Assembly: GCF_002699985.1 (NCBI RefSeq)
Contig: NZ_LKBT01000014.1
Span: forward strand, 50,485 to 114,484
Direction of reading: 5' to 3'
DNA: 64,000 bases
Origin: Pseudomonas sp. ICMP 561
GTDB lineage: Bacteria > Pseudomonadota > Gammaproteobacteria > Pseudomonadales > Pseudomonadaceae
The position numbers were made by a program, and so were the translations under genes. Shown piece by piece: positions 45,614 to 52,911 of the stretch. How positions within the stretch are numbered: position 1 is the stretch's first letter; the number at the start of each line of letters is the position of its first letter. The notes under the pieces are model-generated. The model searched no databases. It had not been told where the DNA came from and was given only the letters and a program-made list of their open reading frames with translations.

Positions 45614-46347
45614 AAGCTGGCCTCCAAGTCTTGATTGATGACGTTATCCAGCGCCTGTTGCAACGCCCGCAAATGGCCGCGCATGGCGGTAGCGGCCTTG
45701 ATCGGGTCGCGGGTTTCGATGGCACTGACGATGTCGTCGTGATCGTGGCTGTAAGTGTCGAGGCGGTCTGCGTTGCGCGCCCGTTGACGCAGATCGCGCC
45801 AGGCCGGGTCCAGACGAATCGCATCGAGCATTTCGAAAATATCCAGCATCAACCGGTTGCCCGCGGCTTCAGCAATGGCGCGGTGCAGGGAGCTGTCCCA
45901 GAGCTCAATGCCTTCGGCATCGGGATGCTCGGCTTCCTGCTGGCGAGTGGTGCGCTCGGCAAGGCGGCGCAGGATCGCCATCTGCTCGCCATTGGCCCGC
46001 ACTGCGGCGAGTGAGGCCAGCGCGGGTTCCAGATGCAGACGCGCTTCCATGACCTCGCTGAAATTGGTCCGCCCGGAAAGCCGGGCAAAACTCATGGCCG
46101 CGCTGGGTGGCGTTGGGCCGACAAAGGTCCCTTTGCCTTGCCGCCGCCAGATCTGGCCTTCGGCTTCCAGCACTGCCAGCGCGCGACGAATCGCGCGCCT
46201 GCTGACACCGAAATCGGTAGCCAGATCGCGCTCGGTAGGCAGCGCCCGCTGGGGGAACGCAGCATGCTGAGCAACGATCTGCCGTAAGGCATCCAGCGCC
46301 AGTTTCGAGGAGTTATCGATGGGCGTGTCAGGGTCGAACCTTTGCAT
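45610..46347 (-). CDS. GntR-family (FCD) transcriptional regulator of the importer operon
   Basis: A 245-residue regulator. The N-terminal winged helix covers residues about 10-80 (TERDLATDFGVSRRAIRRAL), and the FCD effector domain covers about 95-225 (EVMEARLHLEPALASLAA, WDSSLHRAIAEAAGN). It heads the operon and overlaps the first ATPase gene by ATGA, so it likely controls its own transcript. AATTGGTT half-sites upstream are candidate binding sites. Confidence 0.9.
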   Translation of the reverse strand: MQRFDPDTPIDNSSKLALDALRQIVAQHAAFPQRALPTERDLATDFGVSRRAIRRALAVLEAEGQIWRRQGKGTFVGPTPPSAAMSFARLSGRTNFSEVMEARLHLEPALASLAAVRANGEQMAILRRLAERTTRQQEAEHPDAEGIELWDSSLHRAIAEAAGNRLMLDIFEMLDAIRLDPAWRDLRQRARNADRLDTYSHDHDDIVSAIETRDPIKAATAMRGHLRALQQALDNVINQDLEASL

Positions 46348-46442
46348 CGTGGTACTCGCGCCAGACCAGAAAAAGATGCCCTGAGCTGCCTGTAGGCAGT
46401 GATTCGAGGCAAGAGGGCTGGTGCAAGAGCGATGCCAATGGA

Positions 46443-46579
46443 AATTGGTTCGATAGTTTTTCAGGCTCTATATGCCTGGAGATTGCTAGCGATCAGGGTT
46501 GTCGGGCCAATGTGCAAAGGTCCGGTAGGGTGGTCCGGAGGGATGAACGGTAATTGGTTCGCGGGTGGGTGAACCAATT
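46443..46579. promoter_or_regulatory. AATTGGTTC half-sites, candidate GntR/FCD operators
   Basis: AATTGGTTC is at 46443-46451 and 46552-46560, and its reverse complement GAACCAATT at 46571-46579, making a perfect 9-bp inverted repeat with 10 bases between. FCD-type GntR regulators such as PdhR bind AATTGGT...ACCAATT. The nearest site is 96 bases upstream of the regulator gene. Confidence 0.5.
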
Positions 46580-46648
46580 TCGAAACGGGATCAGGTTTTT
46601 GTGCATCAATGCGGGCGTGGTGCGCCGGGGTGGTGCCCGGTGATGCAT

Positions 46649-46735
46649 GTTGGAGCGAGGCTTGCCCGCGAACCTGCGACTCGGTAAGTCAGACACGCCG
46701 CGTTATCGTTCTTCGCGGGCAAGCCTCGCTCCAAC
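46649..46735. repeat. REP doublet (REPIN), 'GGCTTGCCCGCGAA' type
   Basis: 24-base arms at 46649-46672 and 46712-46735 are perfect reverse complements. Confidence 0.9.
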
Positions 46736-46770
46736 AGAAGTTATCAAGTACTACTGTTGCGCCGAACTAA

Positions 46771-47736
46771 TCAATCAACAACCGGCGCTGTCGTCTTCAC
46801 CGGCTCATCTTCATCCTTCATCTTGCGGAAGTACGTCGACAACAATGCCCCGGAGATGTTGTGCCACACGCTGAACAGCGCACTCGGCACAGCCGCCAGC
46901 GGCGAGAAGTGCGCACTGGCCAGTGCGGCACCGAGACCTGAGTTCTGCATGCCGACTTCAAGTGCCAGGGATTTACGTTGAGGCAGCGGCAGTTTGAACA
47001 CCTTGCCGGTGAAGTAACCCAGCAGGAAGCCGAAAGTGTTGTGCAGGATCACCACAGCCATGATCAGCAAGCCGGACTCAGCGATCTTCGCCTGGCTGGC
47101 GGCAACCACGGCGCAGACGATCATCACGATGCTCACTACGGAAATCAGCGGCAGCACGTCAATCGCGTAGGCGACCCGGGCACCCAGCAGGCGTTGAGCC
47201 AGAACGCCAAGCACGATGGGCAGCATGACCAGTTGCAGGATCGACCAGAACATATCCATGAAGGACACCGGCAACCAGGCCGAGGCGAGGAACCAGATCA
47301 GGGTGGGCGTCAGCAGCGGAGCGAGCAGGGTGGTGACCGCTGCAATGGCAACGGCCAGCGCCAGGTCACCCTTGGCCAGCCACGCCATAACGTTGGACGA
47401 GGTACCGCTCGGGCAGCAACCCACCAGAATCACACCGACGGCGATTTCCGGTGGCAATTGAAATACCTGACACAACAACCACGCCACGCCGGGCATGATC
47501 ACGAAATGCGCAACTACACCCAAGGCTACGCGCCATGGATTGCGGGCCACTTCGGAAAAGTCTTCAAGCTTCAGGGTAAGACCCATGCCGAACATCACCA
47601 GACCCAGCAACGGGACGATGAGGGGCTTGAGCCCGATGAACGCTTGGGGGAACACGAAGGCCAATATGGCGAACAGAAGCACCCAGTACGCAAAGGTATT
47701 ACCGACAAAACGACTCAAGGTTGCCAATGCACGCAT
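46771..47736 (-). CDS. Bile acid:sodium symporter (BASS) family transporter
   Basis: A 321-residue membrane protein with about nine to ten helices. GMGLTLKLEDFSEVARNP near residue 50 and the sodium-site-like VGCCPSGTSSNVMAWLAKGD near 104 are the family hallmarks; ALEVGMQNSGLGAALA near 255 is the second crossing region. Bacterial members move pantoate, keto acids or other organic anions. The substrate is unknown. Confidence 0.9.
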   Translation of the reverse strand: MRALATLSRFVGNTFAYWVLLFAILAFVFPQAFIGLKPLIVPLLGLVMFGMGLTLKLEDFSEVARNPWRVALGVVAHFVIMPGVAWLLCQVFQLPPEIAVGVILVGCCPSGTSSNVMAWLAKGDLALAVAIAAVTTLLAPLLTPTLIWFLASAWLPVSFMDMFWSILQLVMLPIVLGVLAQRLLGARVAYAIDVLPLISVVSIVMIVCAVVAASQAKIAESGLLIMAVVILHNTFGFLLGYFTGKVFKLPLPQRKSLALEVGMQNSGLGAALASAHFSPLAAVPSALFSVWHNISGALLSTYFRKMKDEDEPVKTTAPVVD

Positions 47737-47796
47737 GGCGGGTTCCTTTCTTATTAGGTTGGGGGAGGGGGCGTCATCTGGCTGGATACGTAAAAC

Positions 47797-47863
47797 TGTA
47801 GGAGCTGCCGAAGGCTGCGAAGCGGTTTAACAGGCAAATTGCTTCGCAGCCTTCGGCAGCTCC
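47797..47863. repeat. REP doublet (REPIN), second arm truncated
   Basis: Arms at 47797-47821 and 47843-47863, of the 'GGAGCTGCCGAAGGCTGCGA' type; the second lacks its last bases. Confidence 0.88.
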
Positions 47864-47879
47864 AGGTGACCAGTGGTGT

Positions 47880-48800
47880 TTAAATCCCCTGCGGAATCTC
47901 TTCACCGCCCAGCGCTTCAAACAGCTCTGGCAGGAATTCACCGAAGGTCAGCATCATCAGGGTGAAGCTGGCGTCCAGTTGACCCAAGGCCTCGTCGCCG
48001 CCGTCCTGTTCCGCTTGATCCTGCAACAGGTCTTCGAACTTCAGACGCTTGACGGTCATCTTGTCGTCAAGCACGAAGGACAGTTTGTCCTGCCATGCCA
48101 GGGACAGCTGGGTCACGACTTTGCCGGTGCTCAGGTGCAGCTGGATTTCATCGCTGGTCAGGTCCTGACGTTTGCAACGCACAATCCCGCCATCTTCGTG
48201 GGTGTCGCGCAGTTCGCATTCATCCAGCACGAAGAAGTTGTCGGCAGCTTTCTGCGTGGTGACCCAATCGGTCATCACAGCGGTAGGTGCGGTCTTCACC
48301 GTCAGCGGACGTACCGGCAGGGTGCCGATCACTTCACGCAGGGTCGACAGCAAATCCTCAGCGCGTTTCGGGCTGGCCGAGTTGACCAGAATCAGGCCCT
48401 GTTTCGGCGCAATAGCGGCGAAGGTCGACGAACGACGAATAAAGGCACGCGGCAGGAACGCCTGGATGATTTCATCCTTGATCTGCTCGCGTTCCTTCTT
48501 ATAGACCTTGCGCATTTGCTCGGCTTCGATCTCGTCGACCTTTTCCTTTAATGCGTCACGCACAACGCTACCCGGCAGGATGCGTTCTTCTTTACGGGCA
48601 GAAATCAGCAGGAAGTCGCCGCTGACGTGGACCAGTGGTGCGTCTTCGCCTTTGCCGAAAGGGGCAACGAAACCGTAAGTGGTCAACTCTTGGCTGGCGC
48701 AGGCACGGGCCGGTTTGGTGGCCAAAGCGGTTTCCAGTGCTTCGGCATCAAAAGGCAGATCCTGGGTCAGGCGGTAGACAAGCAGGTTTTTGAACCACAT
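47880..48800 (-). CDS. rdgC: Recombination-associated protein RdgC
   Basis: A 306-residue protein starting [20 protein letters not shown], the classic RdgC N-terminus, and of the normal length. RdgC forms a ring-shaped dimer around DNA and restrains RecA filament formation. It stands alone between a REP doublet and the tRNA pair. Confidence 0.95.
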   Translation of the reverse strand: MWFKNLLVYRLTQDLPFDAEALETALATKPARACASQELTTYGFVAPFGKGEDAPLVHVSGDFLLISARKEERILPGSVVRDALKEKVDEIEAEQMRKVYKKEREQIKDEIIQAFLPRAFIRRSSTFAAIAPKQGLILVNSASPKRAEDLLSTLREVIGTLPVRPLTVKTAPTAVMTDWVTTQKAADNFFVLDECELRDTHEDGGIVRCKRQDLTSDEIQLHLSTGKVVTQLSLAWQDKLSFVLDDKMTVKRLKFEDLLQDQAEQDGGDEALGQLDASFTLMMLTFGEFLPELFEALGGEEIPQGI

Positions 48801-48911
48801 GAGGTGAATCTCTCCTTCGGTAAAAAGTGGGGCATTATTCGCTGCTATTACCTCGCGGCCAACCCTGTGCTAAGCCTTTGGAAGGATTATAAAAATTATT
48901 TAAAAAAGTGC

Positions 48912-48940
48912 TTGCCAGAGGTTAGGTCGCTCCGTAGAAT
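48912..48940 (+). promoter_or_regulatory. Sigma-70 promoter of the tRNA-Val/tRNA-Asp transcript
   Basis: TTGCCA (48912-48917) and TAGAAT (48935-48940) with 17 bases between, followed by a GC-rich discriminator and the tRNA about 22 bases later. Confidence 0.75.
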
Positions 48941-48961
48941 GCGCGCCACACCGAGAGTGAA

Positions 48962-49037
48962 GGGTGATTAGCTCAGCTGGGAGAGCAGCTGCCTTACAAG
49001 CAGCGGGTCGGCGGTTCGATCCCGTCATCACCCACCA
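48962..49037 (+). tRNA. tRNA-Val (anticodon TAC)
   Basis: A 76-base cloverleaf from GGGTGATTAGCTCAGCTGGG to an encoded CCA. The anticodon loop CTTACAA gives TAC. Acceptor arms GGGTGAT and ATCACCC pair. It shares a transcript with tRNA-Asp 20 bases downstream. Confidence 0.96.
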
Positions 49038-49057
49038 ACTCGCTCTAAGTGTTACGC

Positions 49058-49134
49058 GCAGCGGTAGTTCAGTCGGTTAGAATACCGGCCTGTCACGCCG
49101 GGGGTCGCGGGTTCGAGTCCCGTCCGCTGCGCCA
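49058..49134 (+). tRNA. tRNA-Asp (anticodon GTC)
   Basis: A 77-base cloverleaf from GCAGCGGTAGTTCAGTCGGT to an encoded CCA. The loop CTGTCAC gives anticodon GTC. A strong terminator follows about 40 bases later. Confidence 0.96.
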
Positions 49135-49143
49135 TATTCCGCT

Positions 49144-49212
49144 TCAAGGCCCTTGAACTCCTTGAAGCAACAGAAAGCCCGCCTAGTGCGGGCTTTTTGT
49201 TGTCTGGGTTTT
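49144..49212 (+). repeat. Post-tRNA direct repeat, copy A (contains terminator)
   Basis: This 69-base segment recurs with only a few differences at 50428-50494. It begins TCAAGGCCCTTGAACT, continues with GAAGCAACAGAAAGCCCGCC and ends TTGTTGTCTGGGTTTT. Confidence 0.85.
49174..49199 (+). terminator. Rho-independent terminator of the tRNA-Val/Asp transcript
   Basis: Stem AAAGCCCGC / GCGGGCTTT with a 5-base loop and a T-run. Confidence 0.88.
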
Positions 49213-49620
49213 TTGCTCCTGCGATTTGGTCAGGCGTCAGCCCGGGAATCTGCAGGAGCTGCCGAAGGCTGCGATGGCGGTGTGTCAGGATGAATGCTTC
49301 GCAGCCTTCGGCAGCTCCTACAAAGTAAACAGCAGGTAGAGCCTTTTACGATTACTCGCGCGTCAATTTTCGTATGGGTTCGTCTATTGCTGGATTGTGT
49401 CCCCCCATCCTTGGTGCAAGCGCCGGATCCGTGTAGCCTGAACGCCGCAGATGAACAGAAAGTCGTCGACCAGTTTCTGTTCTCAAGAGAATGGGGCGGC
49501 ACGTTCTGACGACCCAATTGAACGTCCCAGCGCTTTTGTGTCGGCCCACCAGGTTATGTCGGCGAGCGGTATTGGATAAAGGCAGGATGTAGGTCCTGAG
49601 CAGGACCAGGAGAATCTACT
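49213..49620. other. Intergenic region with REP doublet, upstream of the orphan gene
   Basis: No gene supported. The REP doublet fills 49251-49322. The rest probably holds the promoter of the gene at 49621; AGGACCAGGAGAAT lies directly before its ATG. Confidence 0.55.
49251..49322. repeat. REP doublet (REPIN), 'GGAGCTGCCGAAGGCTGCGA' type
   Basis: Arms at 49251-49274 and 49298-49322 pair almost perfectly. Confidence 0.88.
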
Positions 49621-50346
49621 ATGTTTGCCAGGCAGGATTTATTAGAGTCTTTTGATGTAGTCGATGAAGACAGTTCTGGGCATCTTTTTTTTCAATATGA
49701 TTTTCCAAAGAAAACTTTTCGATACTGTTTGAAAAACTGTGCTCATCATTATGCTGTCGTTGGGTCTGAAGATGTAGATGACCGCCGGTTTGCATCTGCT
49801 GTACTGGATCAATTGCCAGATTTTCTGTCTCCCGTTAAGCCTACCCTATATAGTCTGCAAGAAAACAGTTATGGCTTTACTCATGCGATAGCTGTTCCAA
49901 AGGATTATCACGGGCATTTGAAAGGGGATTTGCGGGATAAGCGTGATGGCCTATTTCTCTGCGTTCCGATTTTCAAGTGTGAATTTTCCGGGAGTGAGAG
50001 TGAAGTTGAATTCAAGCAATTGGTACGTATGTTGCCGATTTTTGAATGGAATAGAGACGTTTTCCCCAAATTAAATGTTTACTTTGATAATCCTTCGACA
50101 GGGGCAGGGACGGATGAAGAGGGTGCGCTGTTTAAATTTTCGACATTGGTTTTGGAAATTGAAAATCTAAATGGTGTTGTCAGTGGTTTTATTGAAGTAA
50201 CGAACTATAAGGGTGGTGTGATAGAAATTTTGTCGCCTGCTGTCGATGCGTATACGTTGATAAGAAATCGTTGTGATGATGAGGCTGAGACACCCTTGAG
50301 TTTTTCCGTACTTATGAAAAAGATTGCCGCGTTCTCCCAGCTTTAG
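49621..50346 (+). CDS. Unknown AT-rich orphan gene between terminator repeats
   Basis: A 241-residue cytoplasmic-type protein that I do not recognise. It is acidic, mixed alpha/beta, with no signal peptide or membrane helix (segments include HLFFQYDFPKKTFRYCLKNC and VSGFIEVTNYKGGVIEILSP). Its base composition is strikingly AT-rich compared with rdgC and the NRPS on either side, a sign of transfer. CAGGAG precedes the ATG. It is flanked by two copies of the post-tRNA terminator segment. By size, composition and isolation it might be an immunity-type protein, but no toxin partner is near. Confidence 0.7.
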   Translation: MFARQDLLESFDVVDEDSSGHLFFQYDFPKKTFRYCLKNCAHHYAVVGSEDVDDRRFASAVLDQLPDFLSPVKPTLYSLQENSYGFTHAIAVPKDYHGHLKGDLRDKRDGLFLCVPIFKCEFSGSESEVEFKQLVRMLPIFEWNRDVFPKLNVYFDNPSTGAGTDEEGALFKFSTLVLEIENLNGVVSGFIEVTNYKGGVIEILSPAVDAYTLIRNRCDDEAETPLSFSVLMKKIAAFSQL

Positions 50347-50427
50347 TGGATCTGTTGATAACGTCGCGCCGGAAGCAAAGTCGAACTTGATTGTGGGTGG
50401 TGACGCCTGTTTTCAGGTTCCACCTCC

Positions 50428-50494
50428 TCAAGGCCCTTGAACTGCTTGAAGCAACAGAAAGCCCGCCTGGTGCGGGCTTTGTTGTCTGGGTTTT
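50428..50494 (+). repeat. Post-tRNA direct repeat, copy B (contains terminator)
   Basis: Matches 49144-49212 with about three substitutions and a 2-base gap; it includes its own hairpin AAAGCCCGC / GCGGGCTTT (about 50458-50480). No tRNA precedes this copy. Confidence 0.85.
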
Positions 50495-50535
50495 AGTGAT
50501 ATGCCCGGCCGGTCCTACGAGATCCCGCCAAAGCC

Positions 50536-50640
50536 CTTGAGATGAACGCGCGGATGGCCGGGCCAGCATTGCCCGTCGATGCCTCGACACCGGAACTGGC
50601 TCGGGAGTGGGTCGCCCGCTTGCGCGGCACGCTGCGCTGA
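50536..50640 (+). pseudogene. Possible 3' remnant of an unidentified gene
   Basis: One plus-strand frame reads AKALEMNARMAGPALPVDAS then TPELAREWVARLRGTLR and stops at 50640. It has no start or upstream coding frame. The alanine/arginine-rich helical look suggests the tail of a former protein, but no family is recognised. Confidence 0.3.
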
Positions 50641-50712
50641 CTGTCCGTCGCAACAACACCCGCAGCACGGTGCAATGCCGGCTGCGGCACAGGCTGAAAC
50701 AATCTCTCACTT

Positions 50713-50741
50713 AATCATAATTATTCTCATCCCCCCTTCGT
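50713..50741. promoter_or_regulatory. Candidate Fur box overlapping a PvdS-type promoter motif
   Basis: AATCATAATTATTCTCATC (50713-50731) matches the reverse complement of the 19-bp Fur consensus at about 13 positions. Overlapping it, TAATT (50718-50722), 16 bases, then CGT (50739-50741) is one mismatch from the iron-starvation box TAAAT-N16-CGT used by PvdS-type sigma factors. The site is about 80 bases before the MbtH gene. Confidence 0.5.
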
Positions 50742-50820
50742 CTTATTGGAAAGCAGGTAAGAAGGCTGACGTAAAAGGCCTTCTACCGATCTATTCGCTG
50801 GCGACAGGAGAGTAAGTCCG

Positions 50821-51039
50821 ATGGCATTTGATCGCGAAGACGCGCTGTACAAGGTTCTGATCAATCAGCAAGAACAGTATTCGCTGTGGCCCGACTACAA
50901 GGCCGTGCCGGCCGGCTGGCGTGAGGCGGGCAAGCAGGGCAGCAAGGCTGATTGCCTGGCCTACGTCGAGCAGGTCTGGACCGACATGCGGCCACTGAGC
51001 CTGCGGCAAAAGATGGACGGGCAGGCGGAGGCACGTTAA
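50821..51039 (+). CDS. MbtH-family NRPS accessory protein
   Basis: A 72-residue MbtH-like protein. The family motif [20 protein letters not shown] at residues 14-33, then the conserved [15 protein letters not shown] at about 48-62, is complete. Such proteins bind adenylation domains and are needed for their solubility and activity. It is the first gene of the locus, with CAGGAG about 15 bases before its ATG and the thioesterase gene 3 bases after its stop. Confidence 0.95.
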   Translation: MAFDREDALYKVLINQQEQYSLWPDYKAVPAGWREAGKQGSKADCLAYVEQVWTDMRPLSLRQKMDGQAEAR

Positions 51040-51042
51040 GCC

Positions 51043-51777
51043 ATGCAGCGTCCTGCCCTGCGACTGTTCTGTCTGCCTTACTCGGGTGCCAGCGCCATGG
51101 TTTACCTGCGCTGGCGTCGCTCGCTGCCAGCATGGATCGAAGTCTGTCCGCTTGAGTTGCCCGGTCGTGGCCGACGTTTTAATGAGCCGCTGCAAACCGA
51201 TATGCCAGCGCTGGTGGCGCAGCTTGCCGTCGAACTGGAAGGTCGCCTTGATCTGCCTTACGTCCTGTTCGGTCACAGTCTGGGAGCGTTGCTCGCCTTT
51301 GAGTTGGCCCACGCCTTGCGGCGCAAAGGGGCGCCGCCTGCGCGAGCGCTGTTCGTCTCCGGCGCACCGGCTCCTGCCCACCGTGAATACCACACTGACT
51401 TGCAGGCAGAGCAGAGTGATGAGCAGTTGCTGGCCCGTTTGCGTCAGTTGGGCGGAACCGACGAGGCGGTGTTCGCGGACCCGGAAATGCTGCTCCTGAC
51501 TCTGCCGGTACTGCGTGCCGACTTTCTCTTGTGTGGCCGTTACCGCTATGACCGTCGGGCATTGCTCAGTAGCCCGATTCATGTGTTTGGCGGCAAGCAG
51601 GACCGCATGTCGGTAGAGGCTTTGTCGGCGTGGCAGAACGAAACCGCTGAAGGCTTCTCCCTGGAGATGTTTGACGGCGACCACTTTTTTATCAATGCCC
51701 ATGAAGCGCACCTGCTCGAGCTGATGGTCGAGCGCCTGCAGCCAGTCGGGCCAGTGCAACAGCCGGTCACGGCTTGA
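51043..51777 (+). CDS. Type II thioesterase of the NRPS locus
   Basis: A 244-residue alpha/beta-hydrolase. The nucleophile is in FGHSLGALLAFEL (Ser79), a likely aspartate in GKQDRMS near 188, and the histidine in DGDHFF at about 214. Stand-alone (type II) thioesterases free mis-loaded carrier domains in NRPS systems. It starts 3 bases after the MbtH gene. Confidence 0.93.
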   Translation: MQRPALRLFCLPYSGASAMVYLRWRRSLPAWIEVCPLELPGRGRRFNEPLQTDMPALVAQLAVELEGRLDLPYVLFGHSLGALLAFELAHALRRKGAPPARALFVSGAPAPAHREYHTDLQAEQSDEQLLARLRQLGGTDEAVFADPEMLLLTLPVLRADFLLCGRYRYDRRALLSSPIHVFGGKQDRMSVEALSAWQNETAEGFSLEMFDGDHFFINAHEAHLLELMVERLQPVGPVQQPVTA

Positions 51778-51791
51778 GCGGAGAATGCGCG

Positions 51792-52778
51792 ATGGATTCC
51801 AGTCAACTGTTTACCTTTGAGACATTGCCCGGCGTTCGCGGCGACCTGCCGTTGTTGGTCCAGGCGCGCCACGAAGGCATTGATCTGCAGGATGCGCTCG
51901 CCGATTTGCGCGTGTTGAGCACCAAGCGCCTGGAAAAGTGCGGCGGCTTGTTGCTGCGTGGTTTTCACGTCGGGGGGGCCGAGCGCTTTAGAGAGTTCGC
52001 GGCAGGCTTTGGTCATCCGCTGCTCAACTACGAGTTCGGTTCAACGCCGCGCAGCAATGTGACCTCCGGTGTTTATACGTCCACCGAGTATCCGGCCCAT
52101 CAGCACATTCCGCTGCACAACGAGCAGGCCTACACCCGCGAATGGCCGATGAGAATCTGGTTCTATTGCGTGCAGGCCGCGCTGGTCGGCGGTGAAACCC
52201 CAGTGGCGGACAGCCGCGAGGTCTATCGGCGTGTGCCGCAGGCCATTCGCGAGCGCTTCACCGAACGCGGCCTGATGTACGTGCGCAATTTCGGCAACGG
52301 TCTGGATGTGTCGTGGGAACAAGTGTTCAACACCGATAACCAGCAGGAAGTCGAAGCCTACTGCCGTCAGCACTGTATCGAGTGCGAGTGGAAAGACGAC
52401 GGCGAACTGCGCACGCGCCAACTCTGCCAGGCGGTGGCGCGTCATCCGCGCACTGCGGAGTGGGTCTGGTTCAACCAGGCGCACCTCTTTCACATCTCCA
52501 ACCTGCCACAGGAAGTACGGGAAAACCTGCTGGAGGTGGTCGACGAGGAGGACTTGCCGCGCAATGTGTACTACGGCGACGGCAGCCCTATCGAAGATTC
52601 GCTGCTCGATGAAGTGCGCGGTGTCCTGGAGGAAACCAAAGTGGTTTTCCCGTGGTACAGCGGCGACGTCCTGATGCTCGACAACATGCTGGCTGCCCAC
52701 GCCCGCTCGCCATTCAGCGGACCGCGCAAAGTAGTGGTGGCTATGGCTGAAGGTCATCAAGTCAGCACGCTTTCCTGA
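51792..52778 (+). CDS. SyrP-like Fe(II)/2-oxoglutarate dioxygenase (probable aspartate beta-hydroxylase)
   Basis: A 328-residue TauD/TfdA-fold enzyme. The metal ligands are visible as H109-N-E111 (PLHNEQAY) and H303 (AAHARSPFSG); the arginine that binds 2-oxoglutarate fits SGPRKVVVAM. Segments such as PVADSREVYRRV and GDVLMLDNMLAAHARSPF match SyrP, which hydroxylates carrier-bound aspartate in syringomycin synthesis. The NRPS next door has an aspartate-type A domain, so hydroxylation to 3-hydroxyaspartate is likely. The start ATG at 51792 is 14 bases past the thioesterase stop; a TTG start overlapping that stop is less likely. Confidence 0.88.
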   Translation: MDSSQLFTFETLPGVRGDLPLLVQARHEGIDLQDALADLRVLSTKRLEKCGGLLLRGFHVGGAERFREFAAGFGHPLLNYEFGSTPRSNVTSGVYTSTEYPAHQHIPLHNEQAYTREWPMRIWFYCVQAALVGGETPVADSREVYRRVPQAIRERFTERGLMYVRNFGNGLDVSWEQVFNTDNQQEVEAYCRQHCIECEWKDDGELRTRQLCQAVARHPRTAEWVWFNQAHLFHISNLPQEVRENLLEVVDEEDLPRNVYYGDGSPIEDSLLDEVRGVLEETKVVFPWYSGDVLMLDNMLAAHARSPFSGPRKVVVAMAEGHQVSTLS

Positions 52779-52789
52779 AGCGTTGATTA

Positions 52790-52852
52790 CCGCGTCAGCT
52801 TTTTAGCGCTGGCTCTTTAGCGCTTGAGGCAAGGCTGACGCGGCTTTTTTCT
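52790..52852 (+). terminator. Hairpin and T-run between hydroxylase and NRPS genes
   Basis: Stem CCGCGTCAGC (52790-52799) / GCTGACGCGG (52834-52843), with an AGCGCT pair inside the loop, then a long T-rich run. It looks like a rho-independent terminator, here in the middle of a biosynthetic operon. Confidence 0.75.
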
Positions 52853-52911
52853 TTTTTTGAGAACTGCCCCGGCGGGCGGGCCACTGCCCGTCGTCCATAA
52901 CAGGTGATGCC

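Larger units (their letters stand above)
46348..46770. other. Intergenic region upstream of the gntR-importer-ggt operon
   Basis: No gene. It contains three AATTGGTTC half-sites (46443-46579) and a REP doublet (46649-46735). Confidence 0.6.
50347..50820. other. Region between orphan gene and NRPS locus
   Basis: It contains the second terminator-like repeat (50428-50494), a lone REP half (about 50505-50520), a short possible gene remnant ending at 50640, and the NRPS-locus promoter region with the candidate Fur/PvdS sites (50713-50741). No full gene is supported. Confidence 0.6.
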
